From contig JAVVPN010000040.1 of the NCBI GenBank assembly GCA_036655755.1, positions 1 to 25,692 of the forward strand: a stretch of 25,692 nucleotides of DNA. Direction: 5' to 3'. The position numbers and the translations under genes are program-made. Origin of the DNA: JAUNSR01 sp036655755 (GTDB lineage: Bacteria > Bacteroidota > Bacteroidia > Bacteroidales > JAUNSR01). Below the pieces are notes generated by a model. The model was not told the DNA's origin. It did not search any database and saw nothing but the letters and a program-made list of their open reading frames with translations. This document shows positions 7,198 through 15,811 of this stretch, one piece after another. How positions within the stretch are numbered: the first letter of the stretch is position 1; each line of letters begins with the position of its first letter.

Positions 7198-7620
7198 TTA
7201 ATTCCCTTTGGCTTTAAAAGCCATTGCATACAACCGCATCTGCTTCACCATCGAAAGGAGTCCGTTCGAACGGGTTGGCGAAAGATGCTCTTTCAAACCG
7301 ATCTTATCGATAAAGTAAAGTTCTGTATTCAGAATTTCATCGGGCGTATGATTACTCATTACCTGAATAAGCAATGCTACGATTCCTTTTACAATTACCG
7401 CATCACTCTCTGCATGGAATACCAGTTTTCCATCCACATAATCGGCATGCAGCCACACTCGGCTCTGACATCCTTCAATCAGGTTCTCCTGCGTTTTATA
7501 TTTTTCATCAAGAGGTTGCAGCGAGTTGCCCAGATCAATCAGCATGGCGTATTTGTCCATCCAATCATCGAATGCCGCAAAATCTTCAATAATATTGTCT
7601 TGAGTTTCGTTAATCGTCAT
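7198..7620 (-). CDS. sufE: SufE-family sulfur acceptor
   Basis: SufE accepts persulfide sulfur from the cysteine desulfurase SufS and passes it to the SufBCD scaffold during Fe-S cluster assembly in the cytoplasm. The 140-residue protein has the diagnostic LIEGCQSRVWL segment with the acceptor Cys at position 51, the same position as in E. coli SufE, and normal length. No other suf gene is in the window. It sits between the glutaminyl cyclase gene (13-nt gap upstream) and the PAP2 gene (10-nt gap downstream), a mixed operon whose neighbours do not share its role. Confidence 0.95.
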   Translation of the reverse strand: MTINETQDNIIEDFAAFDDWMDKYAMLIDLGNSLQPLDEKYKTQENLIEGCQSRVWLHADYVDGKLVFHAESDAVIVKGIVALLIQVMSNHTPDEILNTELYFIDKIGLKEHLSPTRSNGLLSMVKQMRLYAMAFKAKGN

Positions 7621-7633
7621 TTGATTTCAATTA

Positions 7634-8635
7634 TTAATCATTATATAATATATAGGTCACCGTACTACCAACTGCATTAAGAGTAGCCGGATCAATTTTA
7701 TCCAACGTATCGTCTACGGTATGCCAATATGGATAAAAACCGGTTTCGGAAGTGGGGTCGAGATGAATAATATCGATAGCCGGTATACGAGCCATGGTGT
7801 TCACATAATAATGGTCATCATTGATATATCCACCCGATTCTTCTATAAAGTACTTCCCATACCCGAGTTCACGAGCCGTTTGCCACACCTTATCAACGAC
7901 TGAAGGGGCATAATGGTTTGAAAAACCCTCTTTCAAAAAGGTTGCGTTTTTCGCACCCACCATATCGAGAAGGATAGCATACTTCGGACGATAGGCTGCC
8001 TTGTGTGGACGGCTTGCCCAATATTGCGTACCTAATGCCCATGTATTGTCATTCCCCGTTTTCGCTGCCCATTCGGGCGCACCATAATCTTCGGCATCCG
8101 TAAAAAGGATATCCACCCCTTTTGTCGGATTCTGCTGTCCCAGCAAACGGGCTATTTCAAGTAAAACCCCTACTCCGCTCGCTCCGTCGTTGGCGCCGGG
8201 TACCGGTTTCTTATGATTTGCCGGATTCGGATCATAATCGGCAAATGGGCGACTATCCCAATGTGCAAGCAATAGAATACGCTCTTTTTGATCCGGATTA
8301 AATTGCCCGATAATATTTTGAGCTTGCAGGATGGTTCCGTCGAATGCTTTGACAGGGGCATTCTGTACAATCACCTCCGCGCCGTGACGGCGCAATTCGG
8401 AAGCAAGCCACTCTGCCGTTTTACGATGCGATTCCGTATTTGGAATACGGTTACCGAATGCCATTTGGGCAGCTACATATTGATAAGCCGAATCGGCATT
8501 AAAAGTTGGCACAACCACCGGTTCTTTGACCTTAATCTCCGCCGATGCCGATTTCTGCGAAGTAGTACTTCCTCCACAGGCAACCGTAAGCCATAAAAAG
8601 GGAAGATATAAAAAATTCATTGTCAGGCTCCTCAT
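7634..8635 (-). CDS. Lipoprotein glutaminyl-peptide cyclotransferase (M28 fold)
   Basis: This 333-residue protein has the M28 aminopeptidase fold as used by animal-type (type II) glutaminyl cyclases of Bacteroidota, which turn N-terminal Gln of exported proteins into pyroglutamate. Visible are a lipoprotein signal peptide with lipobox TVAC (Cys20), AHWDSRPFAD (125 onward), GANDGASG with zinc-ligand Asp150, DAEDYG with Glu182, and WHTVDDT with His305. That is the single-zinc ligand set of cyclases; a generic M28 peptidase is the alternative. It acts in the periplasm, anchored to membrane. A second ATG (codon 6, at 8620) has an AGGAG 7 nt before it, but the first ATG supplies the Arg expected in the signal peptide. 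It leads sufE and the PAP2 gene. Confidence 0.88.
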   Translation of the reverse strand: MRSLTMNFLYLPFLWLTVACGGSTTSQKSASAEIKVKEPVVVPTFNADSAYQYVAAQMAFGNRIPNTESHRKTAEWLASELRRHGAEVIVQNAPVKAFDGTILQAQNIIGQFNPDQKERILLLAHWDSRPFADYDPNPANHKKPVPGANDGASGVGVLLEIARLLGQQNPTKGVDILFTDAEDYGAPEWAAKTGNDNTWALGTQYWASRPHKAAYRPKYAILLDMVGAKNATFLKEGFSNHYAPSVVDKVWQTARELGYGKYFIEESGGYINDDHYYVNTMARIPAIDIIHLDPTSETGFYPYWHTVDDTLDKIDPATLNAVGSTVTYILYND

Positions 8636-8660
8636 TATTCTTTAGTCTTGATTAGCAACT

Positions 8661-8668
8661 CAAAATTA
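8661..8668 (-). promoter_or_regulatory. -7 box upstream of the glutaminyl cyclase gene
   Basis: TAATTTTG on the minus strand fits TAnnTTTG and lies 25 nt before the cyclase ATG, just beyond the ldcA stop codon. No TTG is seen at the right distance upstream (which would be inside ldcA), so this may be weak, or the gene may depend on read-through from ldcA. Confidence 0.35.
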
Positions 8669-8673
8669 GTGTT

Positions 8674-9576
8674 TTATTTGATAAAACGTAAATGTGCATC
8701 CCGAGGACGCACCTCCAGGATCGTTTTTGCCCCTTCCGGAAGCGGTACATTAAACGCAACATGGCCGCACGGAAAATTAAAACATACCGGAAACAAATAC
8801 CCGTTTACCAAATCGCGAATATTTTCATAAATCGTGTGATTCATCAACGGATCTTCTGTACAATCACTGAATTGCCCCACTACAAGACCGTTAATCCGGT
8901 CGAAAACTCCGGCTAAACGCAGATTATACAACATCCGTTCTATTTTATAGGGAGATTCGCCGATATCCTCAATAAAAAGTATCGAGCCGTCATAAATAAA
9001 ATCATAAGAAGAACCATGTAATCCACTAAGTACAGCCAGATTTCCTCCAACCAACTGCCCTTCTGCATAACCGATCCGATTGAGGTCATGACCGCTTATC
9101 GTATAAGAAGGTACTCCTCCGAACAAGATATTGCGAATCATTTGTGAAATTTCATCTTCCGGAGCACACCCTAATTGTTGCGCCATAGGGGCATGCAAAG
9201 ATACGATTCCACTCCGCGAGAAAAGAGCATGCAATAATGTAATATCACTATAACCGATAAGCCATTTGGGATTATTCCGAATAACTTCAACAGGCAAATC
9301 CTCTACCAATTGTACAGCTCCATATCCTCCGCGAGCACAGAATATCGCTTTAACAGCAGGATTCAGTAAAGCCTCTTGTAAATCCGAGAGTCTTTCCTCC
9401 CTTCTTCCGGCAAAACGACCATAATCGCACAAGGCATGTGCCGATATAATCGGATCAAGCCCCCAGCCGGCTAAAGTTTGCTGAGCCTTATATACGATTT
9501 CTGAATCAACTTTTCCTGCCGGTGAAACAATCATGACTTTATCGCCGGCGGTAAGTGAGGGAGGAAATTTTACCAT
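8674..9576 (-). CDS. ldcA: LD-carboxypeptidase (peptidase family S66)
   Basis: LdcA removes the terminal D-Ala from murein tetrapeptides in the cytoplasm during peptidoglycan recycling. The 300-residue product has the family's start (PPSLTAGDKVMIVSPAG), FCARGGYGA, the nucleophile Ser110 in GYSDIT, Glu203 in FIEDIGE and His272 in GHVAFNVPLPEG, so the Ser-Glu-His set is complete. I start it at the ATG at 9576; the frame stays open two codons further to a TTG (9582), which is less likely. The -7-like box TATATTTG ends only 3 nt before this ATG. It lies between the asd terminator and the cyclase-sufE-PAP2 genes. Confidence 0.93.
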   Translation of the reverse strand: MVKFPPSLTAGDKVMIVSPAGKVDSEIVYKAQQTLAGWGLDPIISAHALCDYGRFAGRREERLSDLQEALLNPAVKAIFCARGGYGAVQLVEDLPVEVIRNNPKWLIGYSDITLLHALFSRSGIVSLHAPMAQQLGCAPEDEISQMIRNILFGGVPSYTISGHDLNRIGYAEGQLVGGNLAVLSGLHGSSYDFIYDGSILFIEDIGESPYKIERMLYNLRLAGVFDRINGLVVGQFSDCTEDPLMNHTIYENIRDLVNGYLFPVCFNFPCGHVAFNVPLPEGAKTILEVRPRDAHLRFIK

Positions 9577-9579
9577 AGA

Positions 9580-9587
9580 CAAATATA
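9580..9587 (-). promoter_or_regulatory. -7-like box abutting the ldcA start codon
   Basis: TATATTTG on the minus strand is a perfect TAnnTTTG and ends 3 nt before the ldcA ATG. If used, the transcript would begin at or near the ATG (leaderless). The -33 position falls in the terminator stem and reads CTGC, not TTG, so support is partial. Confidence 0.3.
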
Positions 9588-9606
9588 TATTTTACCATCA
9601 AAACAC

Positions 9607-9635
9607 GCAGAGGCATCCGAATGGGATGCCTCTGC
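9607..9635 (-). terminator. Terminator downstream of asd
   Basis: A perfect 12-bp stem (GCAGAGGCATCC with GGATGCCTCTGC) closes a 5-nt loop between asd and ldcA. On the minus strand it follows the asd stop by about 20 nt and is followed by GTGTTTTG, a moderate U-rich tail. It should end most asd transcripts. Confidence 0.8.
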
Positions 9636-9654
9636 AATGTTAAATATTTTTCTA

Positions 9655-10662
9655 TTATAATGCTTTCTCTTTGATCAGATATTCTGCGATCTGAACAGCA
9701 TTAAGGGCAGCCCCCTTTTTAATCTGGTCGCTCACGCTCCAGAAAGTCAAGCTGTTTTCGTTACAAAGATCTTTACGCACACGCCCTACATATACAGGAT
9801 CTTTCCCTGCGATATCCAACGGCATCGGATATGTTTTGCTTGCCGGTTCGTCCATCAGGATCACTCCCTCTGCGTTGGCAAACGCTTCGCGAGCCTGCTC
9901 TACTGAAATTGGCTCTTCTGTTTCCACCCAAGTCGATTCAGAATGCGCACGCATTACAGGTACACGCACACAAGTAGCGCTTACTTTGATATCCGAATGC
10001 ATAATCTTACGAGTTTCGTGGAACATCTTCATCTCCTCTTTGGTATAATGATTGTCCATAAACACGTCTACTTGCGGAATTACATTATAAGCCAGCTGAT
10101 ATGCAAATTTTTCTACCGTTGGCTCCTCGCTATTCGTTAATTGCTCATGTTGGCGAACCAATTCGTCCATAGCCGCAGCTCCGGCACCACTTGCAGCCTG
10201 GTAAGTAGATACATGTACGGTTTTGATATGAGAAATAGCCTCAATCGGTTTCAAAGCTACAACCATCTGGATTGTTGTACAGTTCGGATTCGCAATGATG
10301 TTGCGCGGACGATGTTTAGCATCCTCTCCGTTTACTTCAGGCACAACCAGCGGAATATCCTCTTCCATTCGGAACGCACTTGAGTTGTCAATCATTACAG
10401 CACCATGTTTGGTAATCGTATCAGCAAACTCTTTCGACGTACCCGCACCAGCCGAGGTAAACGCAATATCCACACCTTTAAAATCATCATTGTGCTTCAA
10501 TTCCTTTACAACGATATCCTGTCCACGGAATTTATAAACTGATCCTGCACTACGAGCCGACCCGAAAAGCAGAAGCTCATCAATCGGGAAATTTCTTTCT
10601 TCTAGTACACGCAGAAACTCCTGCCCAACTGCCCCACTGGCACCAACAATTGCTACTTTCAT
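9655..10662 (-). CDS. asd: Aspartate-semialdehyde dehydrogenase
   Basis: This enzyme reduces aspartyl-4-phosphate to aspartate semialdehyde with NADPH, the branch point to lysine/diaminopimelate, threonine and methionine. The 335-residue protein has the nucleotide-binding GASGAVGQEFL (7-17), the catalytic Cys128 in NPNCTT, SGAGAAAMDEL (158-168) and His240 in RAHSEST. Length and motifs are standard and the gene looks intact. It appears to be a single-gene unit: a -7 box lies about 75 nt upstream and a strong hairpin terminator follows. Diaminopimelate from this pathway feeds the peptidoglycan that neighbouring ldcA recycles, although the terminator separates the two. Confidence 0.97.
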   Translation of the reverse strand: MKVAIVGASGAVGQEFLRVLEERNFPIDELLLFGSARSAGSVYKFRGQDIVVKELKHNDDFKGVDIAFTSAGAGTSKEFADTITKHGAVMIDNSSAFRMEEDIPLVVPEVNGEDAKHRPRNIIANPNCTTIQMVVALKPIEAISHIKTVHVSTYQAASGAGAAAMDELVRQHEQLTNSEEPTVEKFAYQLAYNVIPQVDVFMDNHYTKEEMKMFHETRKIMHSDIKVSATCVRVPVMRAHSESTWVETEEPISVEQAREAFANAEGVILMDEPASKTYPMPLDIAGKDPVYVGRVRKDLCNENSLTFWSVSDQIKKGAALNAVQIAEYLIKEKAL

Positions 10663-10736
10663 TTGTTCTTATTGCTGTAATAATTAAACTAATCTGTTGA
10701 ATGTCATACCATGACTACACTTGCAATCACGAATTG

Positions 10737-10744
10737 CAAAAATA
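10737..10744 (-). promoter_or_regulatory. -7 box of asd
   Basis: TATTTTTG on the minus strand, followed by C, fits TAnnTTTG and would start transcription near 10733, giving a leader of about 70 nt. The upstream -33 region is T-rich but lacks TTG. The box lies in the 111-bp divergent spacer with the lamin-tail gene, for which I see no good plus-strand promoter. Confidence 0.4.
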
Positions 10745-10773
10745 AGACATTCGGAAAGAAAAAAACGTAAAAT

Positions 10774-13479
10774 ATGAGAAAATTTCTAATATTAATCTAC
10801 CTTTTAATACCATATTGTTGTTACGCTCAGTTTTTTGACAATTTTTCCGATCCCGAAACCTTCAAAAAAAATAATTGGCAAGGAAACATTTCTCATTTCT
10901 CAACAAAAGAACAGAATTTACGGTTAATGAATAAATTAACCTCTACCGTTGGCACCACCCAAAGCTATCTTTCAACCTCCCTATCTTTACCATCCCCTGC
11001 ATGCTGCTGGGATATTGAAGCAGAACTCAACTTTAACCCAAGCATATCTAATTATGCCCGATTCTATCTGATCTCAGACAAAGCTGTGCTGAAGGCGCTG
11101 CCGTCCGGTTATTTTATTCAATTGGGAGGATCTTCCGACGAAATTGCACTCTGCAAGCAAGATGGGGATGAAATCACCCGATTATTATTCGTCCCTCAAC
11201 GCCTGACGGCCAAAAACAGCAATTCCATAAAAATACGGGTGCTCTATTCTTCAGGGAAATGGGAGCTTTTTTCCTGGTTTAATGCGGAAACTGAATTTCG
11301 GAAAGAGGGAAGCGCAACGAGTCCGCTTTCCTTCAAAAAAGGTTATCTGGGATGGCTGTGCAATTACACGAAAACCTATAGTTCGCATTTTTATTTATAC
11401 CGGATTACCGTATCCGATTGTGAAAATACAGTGCTACCACCTACCGATCCGGATGAGAAGCCGGTGATACCGAATGATACGGTATATATTCCGAATGGCA
11501 CCCAACTAATAGAAAATGCAGAAGATTTAAAAATCGATTCGATCGAAGTATTAGAGAAAAACAAACTGCTGATTCATTTTAATCATGCAATAAACATTTC
11601 AAAAGCTTCGATTGCAATAAATCCTAAAGGATATTCTCTAAAATTGGCTCCTACCCAATTTTACCATATTATTCATGCAACCATTCACCCCGAACTAAAG
11701 AAAAATACAGACTATTATTTTATCTGGAGCGGCATTTATGACCTAAACGGAAAGCCATTCGATGGCAATACCTTTTCCTTTAGAATTGAAGAGAGCGTCT
11801 CCGGACCCGATACCGTAGATACACCCGCCAAATTCGGAGAACTGATCATTACCGAAATCATGGCCAATCCCAAAGGATCTCCGGGACTGCCCGAAACCGA
11901 ATACATCGAGCTATTCAACCGCACCGACAGAGACCTCACATTAGAAAACTGCACCCTCTGTTATGCCACTAAAAAATACAGTTTACCCGCTTATAATTTA
12001 TTATCCGGCAAAAGAGTGATACTTTGTAGCGAATCAGGCAGCGGGGCATTCCACCCTTCTGTTTCCGTATTACCAATGTCCTCTTTTCCGATACTGGCCA
12101 ATACCGGAAAGCTGATTTATCTTGAAAACAAAGCGGGCGAACTACTTCATTGGATTGAGTATTCGGATAAATGGTATGCCTCTACACTACAGAAAAGCGG
12201 CGGCTATTCGCTTGAAATGATCGATAGCGATTATTTATACAGCTCAGAGTTCAACTGGAGCGGATCAACAGCCGCGGCAGGAGGAACTCCGGGGGCAAAC
12301 AACAGTATCGCCCGCAAGAATCCGGATACAGAACGACCTTTCCTGATAAATCATCAGTTAAATGAGAGCAAGCAGATCATCCTGAAATTTTCAAAATCCA
12401 TGGAGTGCGTGGGATTGCATAATATTATTTCGCAATCATTTACCGGCACCTTTTTGCTGACTCCGACCGATTATCCTAAAAACAGCGATTTTACCCTGTC
12501 ATTTCCCGAACAGATATCCGCGGAAAGCACATCCCTATTATTGAATGAGACATTTTGCATCGACGGCCTACCCCTTTATGATTGCGGGCACTTATCTTTC
12601 GGTAAACCCGACTCCATAAAAAAAGGAGATTGTTGTATCAACGAGCTCCTTTATAATACAGATGCGGGAAGTCCCCCCTTCATTGAACTGTGTAATCTAT
12701 CCGGGAAACCAACCGATCTTTCAACTCTTTCGATTGCCATTTTAGGAACAGATTCCATACCTATCCGCACCTACCCCCTTTTCACCGAAACCGCTTTGTT
12801 CGAACCGGACAGTTATGCCCTGATCAGTTCCGACCCAATTTCCGTATTCAACAAGTACGGCTATCACGGCACTCCTAAAATCATAAAACTATCCCTATTC
12901 CCCGATCTAAACGCAAGTTCGGGAAATATCGCAATAATCAATTCTCAAAATGAATCTCTGGAATCACTTTATTATCGCACCTCTCTCCATAACCCGGGTG
13001 TTTCTTCGCTTGTCGGCGTATCACTCGAACGCCGCGATCCGCTTCTGTCAGCTCATATTTCTCAGAACTGGACTTCAGGCGATATGGCCACCGGATTTGC
13101 CTCTCCCGGATATAAAAATAGTGCCGACTCTGAAATACCTGCCTCCGAACAGCGTGGTGTAGGAGAAGGCGAACACTTCAAAACATTATTTGAAACATTG
13201 CGTTTACAATCGGGATTTCCCGAATCCGAACTCGTCATCCTTTATAAAATGGATGAACCGGAATTCCATCTGACTGCAACGCTCTATACCTCCAACGGTG
13301 TTAAAGCGGTGCGCCTGGCTCACGATGTACTCCTTGACCAGGAAGGAGAAATAGCATGGCCGGACGAATGGCGAACGGCCCGTACAAAAACACCCGGACT
13401 CTACTTACTGTTATTGGAATATTTCTCCCTTTCGGGTAAAGCCGGAAAACAAAAAATAGTGATTCCTATTGTTCCGTAA
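10774..13479 (+). CDS. Secreted lamin-tail-domain protein
   Basis: A 901-residue exported protein with a signal peptide of about 19 residues, cut after CYA to leave an N-terminal Gln. In order I see: a beta-rich LamG-like region (about 20-215), a Pro/Asp linker, an Ig-like module (about 253-345, similar to SbsA-type Ig), and a lamin tail domain starting FGELIITEIMANPKG (about 353-510). Then come a second Ig-like module (520-610), a second, weaker lamin-tail-like repeat starting CCINELLYNTD (about 619-780), and a C-terminal beta domain ending PGLYLLLLEYF...KIVIPIV (about 815-901) that recalls FlgD-type Ig domains. Lamin tail domains in bacteria occur on cell-surface or secreted proteins, often with nucleases, but no enzymatic domain is visible here. 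I do not see a canonical type IX sorting domain. Function unknown. Confidence 0.8.
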   Translation: MRKFLILIYLLIPYCCYAQFFDNFSDPETFKKNNWQGNISHFSTKEQNLRLMNKLTSTVGTTQSYLSTSLSLPSPACCWDIEAELNFNPSISNYARFYLISDKAVLKALPSGYFIQLGGSSDEIALCKQDGDEITRLLFVPQRLTAKNSNSIKIRVLYSSGKWELFSWFNAETEFRKEGSATSPLSFKKGYLGWLCNYTKTYSSHFYLYRITVSDCENTVLPPTDPDEKPVIPNDTVYIPNGTQLIENAEDLKIDSIEVLEKNKLLIHFNHAINISKASIAINPKGYSLKLAPTQFYHIIHATIHPELKKNTDYYFIWSGIYDLNGKPFDGNTFSFRIEESVSGPDTVDTPAKFGELIITEIMANPKGSPGLPETEYIELFNRTDRDLTLENCTLCYATKKYSLPAYNLLSGKRVILCSESGSGAFHPSVSVLPMSSFPILANTGKLIYLENKAGELLHWIEYSDKWYASTLQKSGGYSLEMIDSDYLYSSEFNWSGSTAAAGGTPGANNSIARKNPDTERPFLINHQLNESKQIILKFSKSMECVGLHNIISQSFTGTFLLTPTDYPKNSDFTLSFPEQISAESTSLLLNETFCIDGLPLYDCGHLSFGKPDSIKKGDCCINELLYNTDAGSPPFIELCNLSGKPTDLSTLSIAILGTDSIPIRTYPLFTETALFEPDSYALISSDPISVFNKYGYHGTPKIIKLSLFPDLNASSGNIAIINSQNESLESLYYRTSLHNPGVSSLVGVSLERRDPLLSAHISQNWTSGDMATGFASPGYKNSADSEIPASEQRGVGEGEHFKTLFETLRLQSGFPESELVILYKMDEPEFHLTATLYTSNGVKAVRLAHDVLLDQEGEIAWPDEWRTARTKTPGLYLLLLEYFSLSGKAGKQKIVIPIVP

Positions 13480-13553
13480 ATTGAATAGAGACAAATATCA
13501 CCTCAAAAAGCTTATTTAAAAGATTTGAGACACCATACAGAGCTAAAAATAAC

Positions 13554-13561
13554 TATTTTTG
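13554..13561 (+). promoter_or_regulatory. -7 box of the antiporter gene
   Basis: TATTTTTG fits TAnnTTTG and lies 37 nt before the ATG at 13599. The nearest TTTG upstream (13524-13527) is 26 bp away, too far for the usual 19-21 bp spacing, so the -33 element is poor. Confidence 0.35.
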
Positions 13562-13598
13562 TTAAAATATTAAAACATACTATTATCACTGCCTGCCT

Positions 13599-15761
13599 AT
13601 GGAATTTATTCATTCATTCATAGACATTCCATTCACAAATCCCACATTGATATTCTTCATTGTATTGAGTATTATTCTTCTTTCCCCTATTTTACTCAAT
13701 CGGATTCGGGTGCCCCATATTATCGGACTGATTCTGGCGGGAGTTGTGATCGGCCCGAACGGAACCGGCATCCTTGCGCGCGACATGAGTTTTGAGCTGT
13801 TCGGAAAAGTAGGACTCCTCTATCTGATGTTTCTGGCAGGCCTTGAAATGGATATAAACGATTTTCTGAAAAACCGGATAAAGGGACTTACATTCGGGAT
13901 ATACACCTTCCTGATTCCGATGGTATTAGGGACCGCCGTAAGCTATTACCTGCTCGATATGAGCATGGTTACATCGATATTGTTATCGAGTATGTACGCG
14001 TCGCACACATTGGTGGCGTATCCTATCATCAGTCGGTATGGAGTTTCAAAAAATCCGGCAGTAACGATTACCATCGCCGGCACCATCATTACTGTTTTAT
14101 TGGCTCTCCTCATACTGGCCATTATTACCGGCATGTATAAAGGAAGTCTCGACACCCTATTCTGGATTCGGTTCGGAGGGGCTATTCTACTATATGGGGT
14201 TATTATATTCTTCGCCTTCCCTCCCATCGTAAGATGGTTTTTCCGCCAATACGACGATAATGTCACGCAATATATTTTTGTCTTGGCCATTGTATTTGCA
14301 GCTTCGTTTGCCGCCGAGCTTTCAGGCCTGGAGGGCATCATCGGAGCTTTCCTTGCCGGAATCGTACTCAACAGATATATACCGTCCGTATCTCCGCTGA
14401 TGAATCGGATTGAATTTGTGGGCAATGCCCTTTTCATCCCCTACTTTCTTATAGGAGTGGGTATGCTGGTGGACCTGAAAGTATTATTCAACGGAATGGA
14501 GGCGCTGATAGTAGCGGTAACCATGTCTGTGATAGCCACCGCTTCGAAATGGCTGGCCGCATGGGCTACACAAAAGACATTCCGGATGGAAAAAATCGAT
14601 CGCCAAATCATATTCGGATTGAGCAACGGGCAGGCTGCCGCTACTTTAGCCGCAGTATTGATCGGTTATAATATCATTACCGGCACAACCGATACGGGCG
14701 AACCGATACGATTATTGAACGAGAATATCCTAAACGGTACCATTATCATGATTTTGGTAACATGTACCATCAGTTCTATCATCACAGAAAAAGCCGCGCG
14801 CCAATTAGCCACTCAAACCAACAAGGACAACCGCGAGACGAAAGAAAAAGAACTCGACGAACGGGTTTTGATTCCGGTTGCCAACCCGGCTACTATCGAG
14901 AATCTCGTTAATCTGGCTTTAATGTTGAAAGATCCGAAAAGAAAAACTCCGCTCTACGCCTTATCGGTGGTGATTGATAAAGAGGGAAAAGAAACTTCCG
15001 CGGGAGCCCAACCGCTATTGCCCAAGGTAGCAAAACTGGCCGCCTCTGCCGATACGACCGTAAATATGATTTCGCGCTATGATGTGAATATCGCCAGCGG
15101 AATCATCCATACAATCAAAGAGAATCAGATTACAGATATCGTCGTCGGTTTTCATCATAAGGCAGACATCGCAGATACATTTTTCGGCGCTACTACTCAG
15201 AATATATTGCGGCGTACGCATAAGATGCTGCTGATTGTAAAAGGGTTAACTCCCATCAATACGATTAACAAGATCGTTGTAGCCGTTCCGGCGAAAGCGG
15301 AATATGAAACCGGATTCGACCGTTGGGTAGATCGTATTGCCAATATATCCACCCAAATGGGCTGCCGAACCATTTTTTACTGTGACGAAGCCTCTGAAGA
15401 AGCCCTCAGGTCGCTGATTAAAATAAAGAAATACCGGTTCCGGAATGAATTCGAACCATTAAACGACTGGGACGACTTTATCGCTCTCAAAGAGATTGTT
15501 CATCAACATGATTTGTTTGTGGTGATCAGCGCCCGCCATACTTCGGTTTCATACCATCATTCATTCAATAAGCTACCGGGAATCTTAAGCCGCGACTTCA
15601 ATCACACCAATTTGCTTGTGATTTATCCGGAACAATTCGGTCCGCAGGCCGATACTGTATTCTTTTCAGATCCTACGGCACGCGACCTCCAAAAGAACTA
15701 TTTGAATCTTACTCCTTCGCAAGCATTCCTGCAGAAACTGCTGGGACATAAAAAAGAATAA
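13599..15761 (+). CDS. Cation:proton antiporter (CPA2/Kef-like) with C-terminal USP-like region
   Basis: The first 390 or so residues form about a dozen membrane helices of the Na_H_Exchanger family: RVPHIIGLILAGVVIGPNG (37-55), LMFLAGLEMD (76-85), ASHTLVAYPIISRYGVS (134-150), SGLEGIIGAFLAGIVLNR and FIPYFLIGVGMLVD. The remaining 300 residues are soluble and look like one or two universal-stress-protein-like domains, probably cytosolic and regulatory. It likely exchanges Na+ or K+ for H+ at the inner membrane. Oddly, the helix that in relatives I recall reads GTxITDTLALLVLA is here GTIITVLLALLILA, with Val166 in place of an Asp expected to matter for ion exchange. That comparison is from memory. 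It is a stand-alone plus-strand gene. Confidence 0.88.
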   Translation: MEFIHSFIDIPFTNPTLIFFIVLSIILLSPILLNRIRVPHIIGLILAGVVIGPNGTGILARDMSFELFGKVGLLYLMFLAGLEMDINDFLKNRIKGLTFGIYTFLIPMVLGTAVSYYLLDMSMVTSILLSSMYASHTLVAYPIISRYGVSKNPAVTITIAGTIITVLLALLILAIITGMYKGSLDTLFWIRFGGAILLYGVIIFFAFPPIVRWFFRQYDDNVTQYIFVLAIVFAASFAAELSGLEGIIGAFLAGIVLNRYIPSVSPLMNRIEFVGNALFIPYFLIGVGMLVDLKVLFNGMEALIVAVTMSVIATASKWLAAWATQKTFRMEKIDRQIIFGLSNGQAAATLAAVLIGYNIITGTTDTGEPIRLLNENILNGTIIMILVTCTISSIITEKAARQLATQTNKDNRETKEKELDERVLIPVANPATIENLVNLALMLKDPKRKTPLYALSVVIDKEGKETSAGAQPLLPKVAKLAASADTTVNMISRYDVNIASGIIHTIKENQITDIVVGFHHKADIADTFFGATTQNILRRTHKMLLIVKGLTPINTINKIVVAVPAKAEYETGFDRWVDRIANISTQMGCRTIFYCDEASEEALRSLIKIKKYRFRNEFEPLNDWDDFIALKEIVHQHDLFVVISARHTSVSYHHSFNKLPGILSRDFNHTNLLVIYPEQFGPQADTVFFSDPTARDLQKNYLNLTPSQAFLQKLLGHKKE

Positions 15762-15811
15762 GACGCCATCCGCTTCACGTTTCAGCGAATATCTTTTCTG
15801 CTTTTTATAAC

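Noticed and set aside
7188..7229. Earlier ATG of the PAP2 gene overlapping sufE
   Set aside because: It would put a charged, non-hydrophobic stretch before the signal peptide; the ATG at 7187 fits spacing and export better.
7132..7680. 182-codon plus-strand open frame opposite sufE
   Set aside because: It is antisense to sufE and its neighbours, which carry clear family motifs; its translation shows none.
13502..13529. CTCAAA...TTTGAG inverted repeat after the lamin-tail gene as a terminator
   Set aside because: Only 6-bp arms, A/T-rich, 16-nt loop and no U-tract after it.
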